DNA of 64,000 bases from Alphaproteobacteria bacterium. GTDB taxonomy: Bacteria; Pseudomonadota; Alphaproteobacteria; Micropepsales; Micropepsaceae. The notes under the pieces were generated by a model. It ran no database searches and had not been told where the DNA came from. It worked only from the letters and a program-made list of their open reading frames with translations. Of this stretch, positions 1-8,995 are shown piece after piece; positions within the stretch are counted from its first letter, which is position 1, and the number at the start of each line of letters is the position of its first letter. A program made the position numbers and the translations under genes. Location: positions 33,822 through 97,821 of the forward strand of contig CANIAL010000009.1 of assembly GCA_947465395.1 (NCBI GenBank), in the 5' to 3' direction.

Positions 1-623
1 AGCGCCGCCTGTGCGGGTCCTTCGCCCGGTGTCCAGTCAAAGCCTTTCGCCCAGTCCGGTCTGGTGGGAAGCAGCTTCCAGCTTTCCAGCGTATCGCCCG
101 CCACGGGATGGAAGACCAGCTTGCGCGGCGCGGGCAGGGGCATTGCAACATCGGCCAGCCGCATGGCCTTCCAGAAGGGCGTGAAAACCCGGAACGGCTT
201 TCCGGCCTGTGTCTTGAACGCATCCGGTTCATGCAGCAGCGCGGCGTTGAAACTTTCCACGCGCACCCCGCTTTTTTCCAGCGACATGGCCAGCCGCGCA
301 TCGCGGGCCAGGGCATGCGGTTCATGACAGCGGTTCCATGCAATTCTGTCGGCGCCGGTTTCACGCAGCAGCGCCGGGATGATGGTTTCGGGATCACCCC
401 GCTTCAGCACCAAGTGCCCGCCCAGTGACTTGTCCAGCGATTTGTCCAGCGCGGCCAGGGAATGATGCAGCCACCAGCGCGCTGCGCCGCCCGGCACCCA
501 GGGCGCAGCATCCTCCAGGATGAACAGCGCAATGACGGGCGCGCCCGCTGCCGCCGCCGCGTGCAAGGCCGGATTGTCGAACAGGCGCAAGTCCTGGCGG
601 AACCAGACAAGGACGGGTTTCAT
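1..623 (-). CDS. phrB: Deoxyribodipyrimidine photolyase, N-terminal part (runs off the left edge)
   Basis: Reading the minus strand from the ATG at 621-623 gives an open frame of 207 codons up to the window edge. It begins MKPVLVWFRQDLRLFDNPAL, the classic start of the cryptochrome/photolyase family, followed by an alpha/beta domain with a GDPETIIPALLRETGA stretch. The family binds FAD and an antenna chromophore and repairs cyclobutane pyrimidine dimers with light. Only the antenna domain and the start of the linker are in the window, so the FAD pocket cannot be checked. The tag glycosylase gene lies upstream on the same strand, about 30 bases away, making a small DNA-repair cluster. Confidence 0.88.
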   Translation of the reverse strand, partial: MKPVLVWFRQDLRLFDNPALHAAAAAGAPVIALFILEDAAPWVPGGAARWWLHHSLAALDKSLDKSLGGHLVLKRGDPETIIPALLRETGADRIAWNRCHEPHALARDARLAMSLEKSGVRVESFNAALLHEPDAFKTQAGKPFRVFTPFWKAMRLADVAMPLPAPRKLVFHPVAGDTLESWKLLPTRPDWAKGFDWTPGEGPAQAA

Positions 624-654
624 GGCTGGTATACGAAGCGCGCGCCGATTCGGA

Positions 655-1251
655 TCAGCGTTTCTTTCCCGCCAGCTTTTCGCATTCGTCATGCCGGAAA
701 CAGGTGGTGACATGGTCATTGACCATGCCCACGGCCTGGGCAAAGGCATAGACGATCACCGGGCCGCAGAAATTGAAGCCGCGCTGTTTCAATTCCCTGG
801 CCAGGTCTTCGCTCATCTCCGTCTGGGCGGGAATCTGGGTGCGCTGGCGGAAGCGATTCTGTTTCGGCTTGCCGTCCACATGCTTCCAGATCAGGTCGTG
901 AAAGCCGCCCGGTTCTTTTTCCTCGATCTCCAGCCACAATTTCGCGCCGCGAATGGCGGCCTCGATCTTGGCGCGGCTGCGGACAATGCCTTCATTCTTC
1001 AAGAGCCGGTTGATGTCGCGGCTGCCATAGCGGGCGATCTTCTCCGGCGCGAAATTGTCAAAGGCGGCGCGGAAACTGTCGCGCTTGCGCAGGATGGTGA
1101 TCCAGGAAAGCCCGGCCTGGAAACCGTCAAGCACCAGCTTTTCATACAGGGCGCGGGGATCATGTTCCGGCACGCCCCATTCACTGTCGTGATAGTCCAT
1201 GTAAAGTGGATCAAGACCCGGCCAGGCGCAGCGGATTTTTTCCTTGCTCAC
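655..1251 (-). CDS. tag: DNA-3-methyladenine glycosylase I
   Basis: A 198-residue protein of the Tag family, which removes 3-methyladenine from alkylated DNA as the first step of base-excision repair. The sequence carries the family start CAWPGLDPLYMDYHDSEWGV and the LSWITILRKR segment. The zinc-site residues are all visible: Cys8, His21, His180 and Cys184, matching the Cys/His spacing of the E. coli enzyme. Length is normal. Its ATG overlaps the stop of the upstream ygfZ gene by 4 bases, which suggests translational coupling. Confidence 0.95.
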   Translation of the reverse strand: MSKEKIRCAWPGLDPLYMDYHDSEWGVPEHDPRALYEKLVLDGFQAGLSWITILRKRDSFRAAFDNFAPEKIARYGSRDINRLLKNEGIVRSRAKIEAAIRGAKLWLEIEEKEPGGFHDLIWKHVDGKPKQNRFRQRTQIPAQTEMSEDLARELKQRGFNFCGPVIVYAFAQAVGMVNDHVTTCFRHDECEKLAGKKR

Positions 1252-2075
1252 AGGAAGGCCGGCTTGCTGATCGTGACGGCGACATCGCCCGCAGCATACG
1301 GTCCGGCATCTTCCGCCAGCCGGTCCAGCCTTATCAGGGCAAAGCCTTCTGCGTCATGCACCGCCGCGATCTCGCCAATCTCGCCTTTGCCGGTGATGTG
1401 CGCGCCCAGCGTCAACGCGCCCGCACCTTTCACCATCAGCAGGCGTTTGCGCGCCGTGCCGCGATGCTTCATGCGCGCGGTCAGTTCCTGGCCCACATAA
1501 CAGCCCTTGTCGAACGACACCGCCCGCAATTCATCCAGCCCGGCATCCAGCGCGAAAATGTGATCGCTGCCGAAATCGCCCGACTCCGGCACGCCCAGCT
1601 TGCGGCGCAGCGCATGATACGCTTCCGGTCCCGGCAAGCCTGCGGGCATTTCGGCAATCGCGCCAATCGAACGGCGCGGCAAGCCTTCAAGTCGCGGATC
1701 GTCGAAACTGACGGCGCGGTCCGCATATGGCACCGGGCGATTGTCGGGATGGCCCGCCAGCACAATATAAACGCCAAGCTGGGGGCGAAGCTCGATCTCC
1801 ACCTTGGCCCGCAGCCGGTACAGCTTCAGCCGCTTCACCAGCGCCTCGGCCGCCACGCCTGCGCAATCAAGCAGCAGCGCGCCTTCGCCTTCCACGACAA
1901 AAAAATCAAACAGAATCTTGCCCTGCGGCGTCAGCAGCGCGGCATACAGCGCCTTGCCGGGGACCAGCGCCTCGACATCATTGGTCACAAGCCCCTGCAG
2001 GAAGCTGCGCGCCTCTGCCCCGGCAAGGGCAATGACGGCGCGGTCTGTTAAATGGGCTGGTTCCATCCCTACCAA
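1248..2075 (-). CDS. ygfZ: YgfZ/GcvT-like folate-binding protein
   Basis: A 275-residue protein of the YgfZ (IBA57/CAF17-like) family. The diagnostic motif KGCYVGQE is present about two thirds of the way through, with its conserved Cys. Family members bind tetrahydrofolate and help assemble or repair certain [4Fe-4S] enzymes, including MiaB and lipoyl synthase types; lipA itself lies at the other end of this window. The start is taken at 2075, although a second Met three codons in is also possible. It reads into tag with a 4-base overlap and is divergent from the dihydroorotase-family gene. Confidence 0.9.
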   Translation of the reverse strand: MVGMEPAHLTDRAVIALAGAEARSFLQGLVTNDVEALVPGKALYAALLTPQGKILFDFFVVEGEGALLLDCAGVAAEALVKRLKLYRLRAKVEIELRPQLGVYIVLAGHPDNRPVPYADRAVSFDDPRLEGLPRRSIGAIAEMPAGLPGPEAYHALRRKLGVPESGDFGSDHIFALDAGLDELRAVSFDKGCYVGQELTARMKHRGTARKRLLMVKGAGALTLGAHITGKGEIGEIAAVHDAEGFALIRLDRLAEDAGPYAAGDVAVTISKPAFL

Positions 2076-2133
2076 CTAATCCCCCCCGCCAACCTTGCCA
2101 AGATGAGGGGGGAGGGGGTAACCCGGTAACCGC

Positions 2134-3477
2134 ATGACTGACACATTCGATCTCCTGGTCCGGGGCGGCACAATCGCCACCTCCAATGGCATTGCCCCCG
2201 GCGATATTGGGGTCATTGGCGGGCGCATCGCCGCCATCGGGTCGCTTTCCGGGGCCAAGGCCGCCGAGATTTTCGAGGCCAAGGGCCTGCATGTCCTGCC
2301 CGGCGTCATAGACAGCCAGGTGCATTTCCGCGAACCGGGCAATCCGGCCAAGGAAGACCTGGAAAGCGGCACCCGCGCCGCCATCCTGGGCGGCGTCACC
2401 GGCATTTTCGAAATGCCCAATACTGCGCCCCCCACCACCACCCGCGCCGCCATCGAAGACAAGCTCGCCCGCGCCAAGGGCCGGATGCATTGCGATTATG
2501 CTTTTTACGTGGGCGCGACACCGGCCAATATCGGCGCGCTTGCCGAACTGGAAAGACTGCCCGGCGTCTGCGGCGTGAAGGCGTTTCTGGGGTCTTCCAC
2601 CGGCACGCTCCTGCTTTCCAGCCCCGAAGACATTTTGGCGGCGTTGCGTGCGGGCAAGCGCCGCGTCGCCGTTCATTCCGAAGATGAAGACCGGCTGATC
2701 GCCCGCAAGCCTTTTGCGGAACGCGGCAAGCCCTGGACGCATCCGGTCTGGCGCGACGTGGAAACCGCGCGCGGCTCCACCGAGCGCGTGCTGGCATTGG
2801 CCAAGAAAGCCGGCCGCCGCCTGCATGTGCTGCATGTGACCACGGGGGACGAGATTCCGCTGCTGGCCGCGTCCAAGGATTTCGCCACCGCCGAAACCAC
2901 GCCCCAGCATCTCACCTTGGCCGCGCCGGAATGTTACGAGCGGCTTGGCGCCTATGCCCAGATGAATCCCCCCATCCGCGACGCCAGCCACCGCGAAGCC
3001 TTGTGGAAAGCGGTGCGCGACGGCGTGATTGACGTGATCGGCTCCGACCATGCCCCGCACACCCGCGCCGAGAAAGACGGCACCTATCCCGACACGCCAT
3101 CGGGCATGCCGGGCGTGCAGACCCTAGTCACCTTGCTGCTGGATCACGTCAACAAGGGCAACATGACGCTTGAACGCTTCGTGGATTTGACCGCCCATGG
3201 CCCGCAGCGCATTTTCGGCATCGCGGGCAAGGGGCGCATCGCGCGCGGCTATGACGCCGACTTCACCATCATTGACCTGAAACACAGCCGCACCATCGAG
3301 AATAAATGGATCGCATCCCACTGCGGCTGGACGCCCTTTGACGGCATGAAGACACAAGGCTGGGCGGTGGCTGCGATCCTGCGCGGGCAAATCGTGATGC
3401 GCGATTGCGAACTGGTGGCCAAGGCGTCGGGCGAGCCGCTGCGTTTCGTGGAAACGCTCACGCCCGAAGCCGCTTAA
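2134..3477 (+). CDS. pyrC: Dihydroorotase-family amidohydrolase
   Basis: A 447-residue amidohydrolase of the type usually annotated as class I dihydroorotase, which cyclises carbamoyl-aspartate in pyrimidine synthesis. Visible are DSQVHFREPG near residues 60-69, EMPNTAPPT, a GVKAFLGSSTG segment holding the candidate carboxylated Lys, HSEDE, HVLHVTT and GSDHAPH. The first motif has Gln62 where classic enzymes have the first metal His (HxH), leaving QxH. From memory this QxH form recurs in an alphaproteobacterial subgroup, so catalysis on dihydroorotate is likely but not assured. No pyrB is adjacent. The stop codon overlaps the next gene's ATG by one base. Confidence 0.82.
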   Translation: MTDTFDLLVRGGTIATSNGIAPGDIGVIGGRIAAIGSLSGAKAAEIFEAKGLHVLPGVIDSQVHFREPGNPAKEDLESGTRAAILGGVTGIFEMPNTAPPTTTRAAIEDKLARAKGRMHCDYAFYVGATPANIGALAELERLPGVCGVKAFLGSSTGTLLLSSPEDILAALRAGKRRVAVHSEDEDRLIARKPFAERGKPWTHPVWRDVETARGSTERVLALAKKAGRRLHVLHVTTGDEIPLLAASKDFATAETTPQHLTLAAPECYERLGAYAQMNPPIRDASHREALWKAVRDGVIDVIGSDHAPHTRAEKDGTYPDTPSGMPGVQTLVTLLLDHVNKGNMTLERFVDLTAHGPQRIFGIAGKGRIARGYDADFTIIDLKHSRTIENKWIASHCGWTPFDGMKTQGWAVAAILRGQIVMRDCELVAKASGEPLRFVETLTPEAA

Positions 3478-4136
3478 TGAATTATCTTGTCCTGATCCTG
3501 TCCGGCGTCGCCATGGGGCTGATCGCGGCGGTGCCCATCGGCCCCGTCAATCTCATCTGCATCCGGCGCAGCTTCGCCTTCGGGCCGCTGAACGGTTTTG
3601 TCTCCGGGTTGGGGGCGGCGCTGGGCGACGGCGTCTTCGCCATCGTGGTGGGCATGGGCCTGACTTGGGTGGCGCAGCTGATCGAAGGTTATAGTTTTGT
3701 CATCGAGCTGGTCGGCGCCTGCATCCTTCTGTATTTCGGCTGGCATTCCCTGACCGCGCCGCCTGTCGCCCGCAATCTTGATTGCGAAGTGAATGAAGGG
3801 TCTGGCACGGGCGGCTCCGGCCTGGTGCGGGCCATGGCCTCCACCTTTGTCCTTACCGTCACCAATCCCGCCACGCTTGTGGCCTTCACCGCCATGTTCT
3901 CGGGCGTGGGCGGCCTGGCGGGCGGGCCGGGCAGCTACCTGGATGCCGGGCTGGTGGTGGCAGGCGTGGTGGGCGGTTCGGCCGGCTGGTGGCTGGTCCT
4001 GACCATGATCATCGGCCTGTTCCACACAAAAATCAGCGACACCGCCATCCGGCGCATCAACCAGGGTTCCGGCATATTGGTGGGGCTGTTCGGGCTGGCG
4101 GTCCTGGGCAATCTGGCCCGCAAACTGTTTTTCTGA
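3477..4136 (+). CDS. LysE-family amino-acid exporter
   Basis: A 219-residue hydrophobic protein starting MNYLVLILSGVAMGLIAAVPIGPVN, the typical first helix of LysE/RhtB exporters with the conserved PIGPVN segment. About six membrane helices can be seen, with a TNPATL stretch in the second half, also typical. Family members pump amino acids or derivatives out of the cytoplasm; the substrate here is unknown. The start chosen overlaps the preceding stop (TAATG), so it is probably co-translated with the amidohydrolase gene. A longer frame exists upstream but would run inside the previous gene. Confidence 0.85.
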   Translation: MNYLVLILSGVAMGLIAAVPIGPVNLICIRRSFAFGPLNGFVSGLGAALGDGVFAIVVGMGLTWVAQLIEGYSFVIELVGACILLYFGWHSLTAPPVARNLDCEVNEGSGTGGSGLVRAMASTFVLTVTNPATLVAFTAMFSGVGGLAGGPGSYLDAGLVVAGVVGGSAGWWLVLTMIIGLFHTKISDTAIRRINQGSGILVGLFGLAVLGNLARKLFF

Positions 4137-4205
4137 GCCTTTAAAGTGCCGTTTTGCTTCTGCAATAAGGGGGGGCTAAATAGGGCCTTTCCTGGAGCGG
4201 ATATC

Positions 4206-4778
4206 ATGCGGATTTGGGCAATTCTGGCGGTGACCCTGGTGGCGACACCTGCCTTGGCGCAGAAGGCTCCGACCCCGCCGCCTGCATCCATGCCCGCGGC
4301 TGCGCCCGCCGCCGCTGCTGCCGACCCGCTCAGCCAGGCCGCCAACGAGGCCTATCTTGCCAATAACGCCAAGCGGCAGGGCGTCATCAAGCGGCCCAGC
4401 GGCCTTCAGTTCAAGATTCTGCAGAATGGTTTTGGCAAGCGCCCGGGCCTGACCGACACAGTGCAAGTCTATTACACGGGCACCATGATCAACGGGAAGA
4501 TTTTCGACGGCACCTCGCCGGGCCTGCCCGCATCCTTCAAGGTCAATGGCGTCATCCCAGGCTGGACCGAGGCGCTGACCATCATGCGCGAAGGCGATCA
4601 CTGGCAGTTGGTGATACCGCCCAACCTGGGTTACGGCCCGCGTGGCGCCGGCGCCATGATCCCGCCCAACCAGGTGCTGGTGTTCGATGTCACCCTGGTC
4701 GCCACCACGGCCCTGCCCAAGAAGGGCGAGCCTGGCTACCAGCCCGATCCCAACGACCCGGATGAAAAGCAGCAATAG
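4206..4778 (+). CDS. Exported FKBP-type peptidyl-prolyl cis-trans isomerase
   Basis: A 190-residue protein with a clear signal peptide (MRIWAILAVTLVATPALAQ), an Ala/Pro-rich linker and an FKBP domain. The domain shows VQVYYTGTMINGKIFDGT, VIPGWTEAL and YGPRGAGAMIPPNQVLVFDV, the standard active-site framework. It should act in the periplasm, catalysing proline isomerisation during protein folding. The start at 4206 is chosen over an upstream in-frame codon because the signal peptide begins there and a purine-rich GGAGCGG precedes it. The C-terminus is a short Pro/Asp/Lys-rich tail. The next gene starts 18 bases later. Confidence 0.9.
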   Translation: MRIWAILAVTLVATPALAQKAPTPPPASMPAAAPAAAAADPLSQAANEAYLANNAKRQGVIKRPSGLQFKILQNGFGKRPGLTDTVQVYYTGTMINGKIFDGTSPGLPASFKVNGVIPGWTEALTIMREGDHWQLVIPPNLGYGPRGAGAMIPPNQVLVFDVTLVATTALPKKGEPGYQPDPNDPDEKQQ

Positions 4779-4796
4779 CCTTCGCGGAATGAAGCG

Positions 4797-7442
4797 GTGA
4801 AAAGGCTTCCCAAATTCCTGGCGCAACGCTGGAAGAGCCGCGGCGGGCGCATCCGCATCGGCATCGCCATGGTGATGGTGCTGGGCGCGACCGCCCTGTT
4901 CTGGGTCAGCCGCGACTACACCATCGCGGCGCCCGAATGGGACGGGCAGGTGCGCGCCGTCGCCTATTCGCCCAGCCACACGTTCAACGACTACCAGCGC
5001 ATGCATGTGCCGCCGGAGCAGATTGACCGCGATCTGCGCCAGCTCTCGCGCATCACCGGCCATATCCGAACCTATACCGTGGATAGCGGGCTGGACCGTG
5101 TGCCGGAGATTGCGCGGCGCTATGGCCTGATCGTGTCCATGGGCATCTGGATTTCCCAGGATTTGGACGAGAATGAAAAACAGATCGCCCTGGGCATCAA
5201 GACCGCGCTGGCCAACCGGCGGGTGATTGACCGGGTGATCGTGGGCAACGAAACCCAGCTGGAAGGTTACGTCACCCCCGAACAGCTGATCGAATATATC
5301 GCCCGCGTCCGCGCCGCCTTGCCCGCCCGCATCAAGGTGACCACGGCCGAGCCCTGGACCACCTGGCTGCTGAACCCGGAAGTCGCCGAAAGCGTGGACG
5401 TGATTTTCGTCCATCTGCTGCCCTATTGGGAGAACACGCATATCACCGGCGCCATCGGTTTCGTGGACCGCGCCTTTGACACCATGAAGAAGACCTTTCC
5501 CGCCACGCCCATCGTCATCGGCGAAGCGGGCTGGCCGTCGGAAGGGCGTACGCGCGGCAGCGCCGAAGCCTCCACCGCCAACGAGGCCTATTTCGTGCGC
5601 GCCTTTGTCCATGACGCCATGGAGAAAGGGTATGACTATTACCTGATGGAAGGCTTCGACCAGCCCTGGAAGAACCGGGGCGAGGGCGCGGTGGGCGCCT
5701 ATTGGGGCCTGTTCGACGCCAACGGCAATCCCAAATTCTTCTTCACGGGCTTGCTGCGCGCCTTCCCCGAATGGCGCAGCTATGCGCTGGTGGCGGCCAT
5801 CATCACGCTGGCGCTGGGACTGTTCATCCTCAGCCGCATGCCGCGCGTGCGCCAGACCGGTTACCTGGTGATGGGCGGTCTGATTGCGCTGGTCTCAACC
5901 GGATTGCTGGCGCTGATAGACGCCACGGCGCTGGAATATATAGACCCCGCCGACATCATCGCCATGATCGCCATGTCGCCTTTGGTGATCCTGGCCTGCG
6001 CCATCATCCTGACCGAGGGCGTGGAGCTGGCGGCCAGCATGTGGCGGGTGGACCGGCGGCTGCACCATGCCGTGATCGCGGAAATCAGCCCGCGCGTGTC
6101 CATTCATTTGCCCACCTATAACGAACCGCCCCAGATGGTGATCGAGACGCTGACGGCGCTGGCGCGGCTGGATTATGAAAACTATGAAGTCATCATCCTG
6201 GACAACAACACGCCGGACCCGGCGGTGTGGCGGCCTGTGGAAGCCTTTGCCAAAACACTGGGCCCGCAATTCCGCTTTTTCCATTTCGACAATGTGAAGG
6301 GTTTCAAGGCCGGCGCGCTGAACCGCGCCCTGGCGCTGACCGATCCCGCCGCCACCCATATCGCGGTGATCGACAGCGATTACCAGGTGCAGCCTTTCTG
6401 GCTGCGCCGGGTGATGCCGCATTTCGCCGCCCCCGGCACGGCGCTGGTGCAGGGACCGCAGGATTACCGCGACGCGCAGGAAAACATCTTCAAATCCATG
6501 GCGTATGAGGAATATCGCGGCTTCTTCCATATCGGCATGGTGGAGCGCAACGAGCACAACGCCATCATCCAGCACGGCACCATGACGGCGGTGACCCGCG
6601 CCGCGCTGGAGGAAGTGGGCGGCTGGAGCGAATGGTGCATCACCGAGGATACCGAGCTGGGCCTGAAGCTGTTCGAGGCCGGGTACAAGGCCGCCTATAT
6701 TCCGCAAAGCATGGGCTGGGGACTTATTCCCGACACGCTGGAAGCCTTCATGTCCCAGCGTTACCGCTGGGTCTATGGCGCCATGCAGATGCTGAAGCAT
6801 CATGCGGGCGCGATTTTCCTGGGCCGCAGCAAGCTGACCTGGGAACAGCGGTACCAGTTTTTGTCCGGCTGGCTGCCCTGGATTTCCGATGGGCTGGGCA
6901 TGGTGGTGACCTTGACGGCGCTGTGCTGGACGGCGGCCATGTGGGCCTTCCCGTCCTATGTGGACGTGCCCATGCCCGCCTTGTCGGCGGCGGCGCTGGC
7001 GCTGTTCGCCACCAAGATGGTGAAAACCCTGCTGCTCTATCCGCCCAAGGTGCGGTCCGGCTTGCGCGGCGCGGTGCTGGCCTCGGTGGCGGGATTGTCG
7101 CTGACCCATTCCGTCAGCAAGGCCATGTGGACGGGACTGTTCACATCCGGCAAGCCGTTCCTGCGCACGCCCAAATGCGAAGATAGCGCCAAGTTCAGCC
7201 AGGTGCTGCGGGTGGTGTGGCAGGAAACGTCTTTGCTGGTGCTGCTGCTGGCCGCCATGGTGTCCATGGGCTTCGACCGCGGCTTCCAGGACCCGGCGGT
7301 CAGCCTGTGGATGGTGATGCTGGGCGTGCAGAGTCTTCCCTACGCCGCCACTTTCGCCTTTGCGACCATCTCGGCGCTATCGAACAAGAAGGCAGCGCCG
7401 ACTTTGGAAAGAACCGGAACGGTTCTTTCCAAAGCGGCTTGA
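4797..7442 (+). CDS. GH17-GT2 fusion: membrane beta-glucan synthase-like glycosyltransferase
   Basis: An 881-residue protein starting at GTG. Residues about 15-35 form one membrane helix. Residues about 45-330 resemble glycoside hydrolase family 17, with a VGNETQ segment (acid/base Glu) and GEAGWPSEG (nucleophile Glu). Two or three helices follow, then a family 2 glycosyltransferase with VIDSDYQV (DxD), TEDTELG and QRYRWVYG (QxxRW), and several C-terminal helices. This architecture is known from NdvB-type proteins of Bradyrhizobium and Pseudomonas aeruginosa linked to cyclic beta-1,3-glucans. Inference: it polymerises glucose from UDP-glucose, and the GH17 part branches or cyclises the chain outside the membrane. 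Confidence 0.85.
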   Translation: MKRLPKFLAQRWKSRGGRIRIGIAMVMVLGATALFWVSRDYTIAAPEWDGQVRAVAYSPSHTFNDYQRMHVPPEQIDRDLRQLSRITGHIRTYTVDSGLDRVPEIARRYGLIVSMGIWISQDLDENEKQIALGIKTALANRRVIDRVIVGNETQLEGYVTPEQLIEYIARVRAALPARIKVTTAEPWTTWLLNPEVAESVDVIFVHLLPYWENTHITGAIGFVDRAFDTMKKTFPATPIVIGEAGWPSEGRTRGSAEASTANEAYFVRAFVHDAMEKGYDYYLMEGFDQPWKNRGEGAVGAYWGLFDANGNPKFFFTGLLRAFPEWRSYALVAAIITLALGLFILSRMPRVRQTGYLVMGGLIALVSTGLLALIDATALEYIDPADIIAMIAMSPLVILACAIILTEGVELAASMWRVDRRLHHAVIAEISPRVSIHLPTYNEPPQMVIETLTALARLDYENYEVIILDNNTPDPAVWRPVEAFAKTLGPQFRFFHFDNVKGFKAGALNRALALTDPAATHIAVIDSDYQVQPFWLRRVMPHFAAPGTALVQGPQDYRDAQENIFKSMAYEEYRGFFHIGMVERNEHNAIIQHGTMTAVTRAALEEVGGWSEWCITEDTELGLKLFEAGYKAAYIPQSMGWGLIPDTLEAFMSQRYRWVYGAMQMLKHHAGAIFLGRSKLTWEQRYQFLSGWLPWISDGLGMVVTLTALCWTAAMWAFPSYVDVPMPALSAAALALFATKMVKTLLLYPPKVRSGLRGAVLASVAGLSLTHSVSKAMWTGLFTSGKPFLRTPKCEDSAKFSQVLRVVWQETSLLVLLLAAMVSMGFDRGFQDPAVSLWMVMLGVQSLPYAATFAFATISALSNKKAAPTLERTGTVLSKAA

Positions 7443-7465
7443 GCTTGTTTCCTTTTTATTTTTTA

Positions 7466-7580
7466 CCCCCTCCGGTTTCAGCTTCCGCTCGGCTGCTCGG
7501 CCTCCGGCCTTCGCACATGCCTCGCTCGCTGAAACCACCTCCCCCTCTTGTGCGCGTGCCGCGCACGATGGGGAGGCGGG
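7466..7580 (+). repeat. Intergenic palindromic repeat, family A, copy 1
   Basis: Composite hairpin between two convergent genes. GGTTTCAGC pairs with GCTGAAACC about 45 bases later, and CCTCCCC pairs with GGGGAGG around a tip hairpin GTGCGCG/CGCGCAC. The same block order recurs at 16565-16668 (inverted) and 28077-28206. It may also serve as a bidirectional terminator. Confidence 0.8.
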
Positions 7581-7591
7581 TCTGAGTTTTC

Positions 7592-8995
7592 CTAAAGGCG
7601 ACGCACAGCGGGAATCGTCTTGCCAGGATTCAGGATGTTTTTCGGGTCCAGCGCCTTTTTCAGGGCGCGCATGGCATCCAGCTCCTCGCTGGATTTGTAG
7701 CGGGGAAGTATGTCCCGCTTCATCACGCCAATGCCATGCTCGGCGCTGATGGAACCTTGATAGTCCTTCACGATGTCATGCACGGCCAGTTGCATCTCAT
7801 CCCAATGGGCCAAAAATTCCTTGTCCTGGCCTTTCGGGCCGCTGAAATTGAAATGCAAATTGCCGTCGCCCATGTGGCCAAAGGTGATGGGCCGCGAGCC
7901 CGGAAAGCGGTTGGTGACCACGGCAGTCGCCTGTTCGATGAAGGCGGGAATGGAGGCCACCGGCACCGAGATATCATGCTTGATGGAAGCGCCTTCCAGC
8001 TTCTGCGCCTCGGAGATGTTTTCGCGCAGCCGCCACAGCTCCCGCGCCTGGGCCGTGCTTTGCGCCACTAGCACATCGCTGGCGATGCCGTCACCCATGG
8101 CGTCTTCCAGCGCCGCCAGGGTCAGCGCGTCCAGTGTATCGCCCGCGCCGCCGGAGACTTCCATCAGCACATACCAGGGCGATGCACCCATCGGGTCACG
8201 CGTATTCGGAATATGCTTCAGCACCAGCTCCAGCGCCGGGCGGCTGACCAGTTCAAAAGACGACAGCAATCCGCCGGTGCGCGACTGCATATGGCCCAGC
8301 AGTTTCTGGCCCGCACCGGGCGAGGGGGTGGCCGCCAGCGCCGTCACCATCTGCAGCGGCCTGGGGTAAAGTTTCAGCGTGGCGGCGGCTATCACGCCCA
8401 AGGTGCCTTCCGCGCCGATGAAAAGCTGCTTCAGGTCGTAACCCGTATTGTCCTTGTGCAGGCTTTTCAGCATGTCCAGCACGGTGCCATCGGCCAGCAC
8501 CACTTCCAGGCCCAGCACCAGCGCCCGCGTCATGCCATAGCGCAGCACATGGTTGCCCCCCGCATTGGTGGAAATATTGCCGCCGATGGTGCAGGAGCCT
8601 TCCGATGACAGCGACAGTGGAAACAGCAGCCCGCGTTCATCCGCCGCCTTTTGCAGATCGGCCAGGATGACGCCGGCTTCCGCCGTCACCGTCATGCCGG
8701 TGGGATCAACGGCGCGTATCTTGTTCATGCGCGACAGGCTTAGAAGCACTTCGCCGTTGCCCGGAATTTGCCCGCCCACCAGCCCGGTATTGCCGCCCTG
8801 TGGCACGATGGCAGTGCCGGACTCATGGCAGATGCGCAGGATGGCCGACAGTTGCGCCGTGGTGGATGGCCGCAGCAATAAATCACTGTGCCCTTCGTAC
8901 TTGCTGCGCCATTCGCGCAAATGCGGCGCGATCTCTTTCTGATCAACGCTGAAATTGCCTGCGGCCTCTTTCAGGCGCTCATAAATCTCGTTCAT
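7592..8995 (-). CDS. FAD-binding oxidase, D-lactate/D-2-hydroxyglutarate dehydrogenase type
   Basis: A 467-residue flavoprotein of the GlcD/D2HGDH group. The N-terminal FAD domain shows IVPQGGNTGLVGGQI and SEGSCTIGGNISTNAGG. The C-terminal half has FGHMGDGNLHFN, which in this group carries metal and substrate ligands, and SAEHGIGVMKRD near the end. Such enzymes oxidise D-2-hydroxy acids and pass electrons to a quinone or electron-transfer flavoprotein. The substrate cannot be set from the sequence, though the HMGDGNLH form fits D-lactate or D-2-hydroxyglutarate. The ATG overlaps the tsaC stop by 4 bases. Confidence 0.88.
   Translation of the reverse strand: MNEIYERLKEAAGNFSVDQKEIAPHLREWRSKYEGHSDLLLRPSTTAQLSAILRICHESGTAIVPQGGNTGLVGGQIPGNGEVLLSLSRMNKIRAVDPTGMTVTAEAGVILADLQKAADERGLLFPLSLSSEGSCTIGGNISTNAGGNHVLRYGMTRALVLGLEVVLADGTVLDMLKSLHKDNTGYDLKQLFIGAEGTLGVIAAATLKLYPRPLQMVTALAATPSPGAGQKLLGHMQSRTGGLLSSFELVSRPALELVLKHIPNTRDPMGASPWYVLMEVSGGAGDTLDALTLAALEDAMGDGIASDVLVAQSTAQARELWRLRENISEAQKLEGASIKHDISVPVASIPAFIEQATAVVTNRFPGSRPITFGHMGDGNLHFNFSGPKGQDKEFLAHWDEMQLAVHDIVKDYQGSISAEHGIGVMKRDILPRYKSSEELDAMRALKKALDPKNILNPGKTIPAVRRL

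Noticed and set aside
2085..2115. Another family A or B repeat between ygfZ and the dihydroorotase-like gene
   Set aside because: Only a short C-run/G-run inverted repeat is present; the diagnostic blocks are missing.
4176..5612. Open frame of 478 codons on the minus strand
   Set aside because: Antisense to the FKBP and glucan-synthase genes; composition is that of a shadow frame with no domain.
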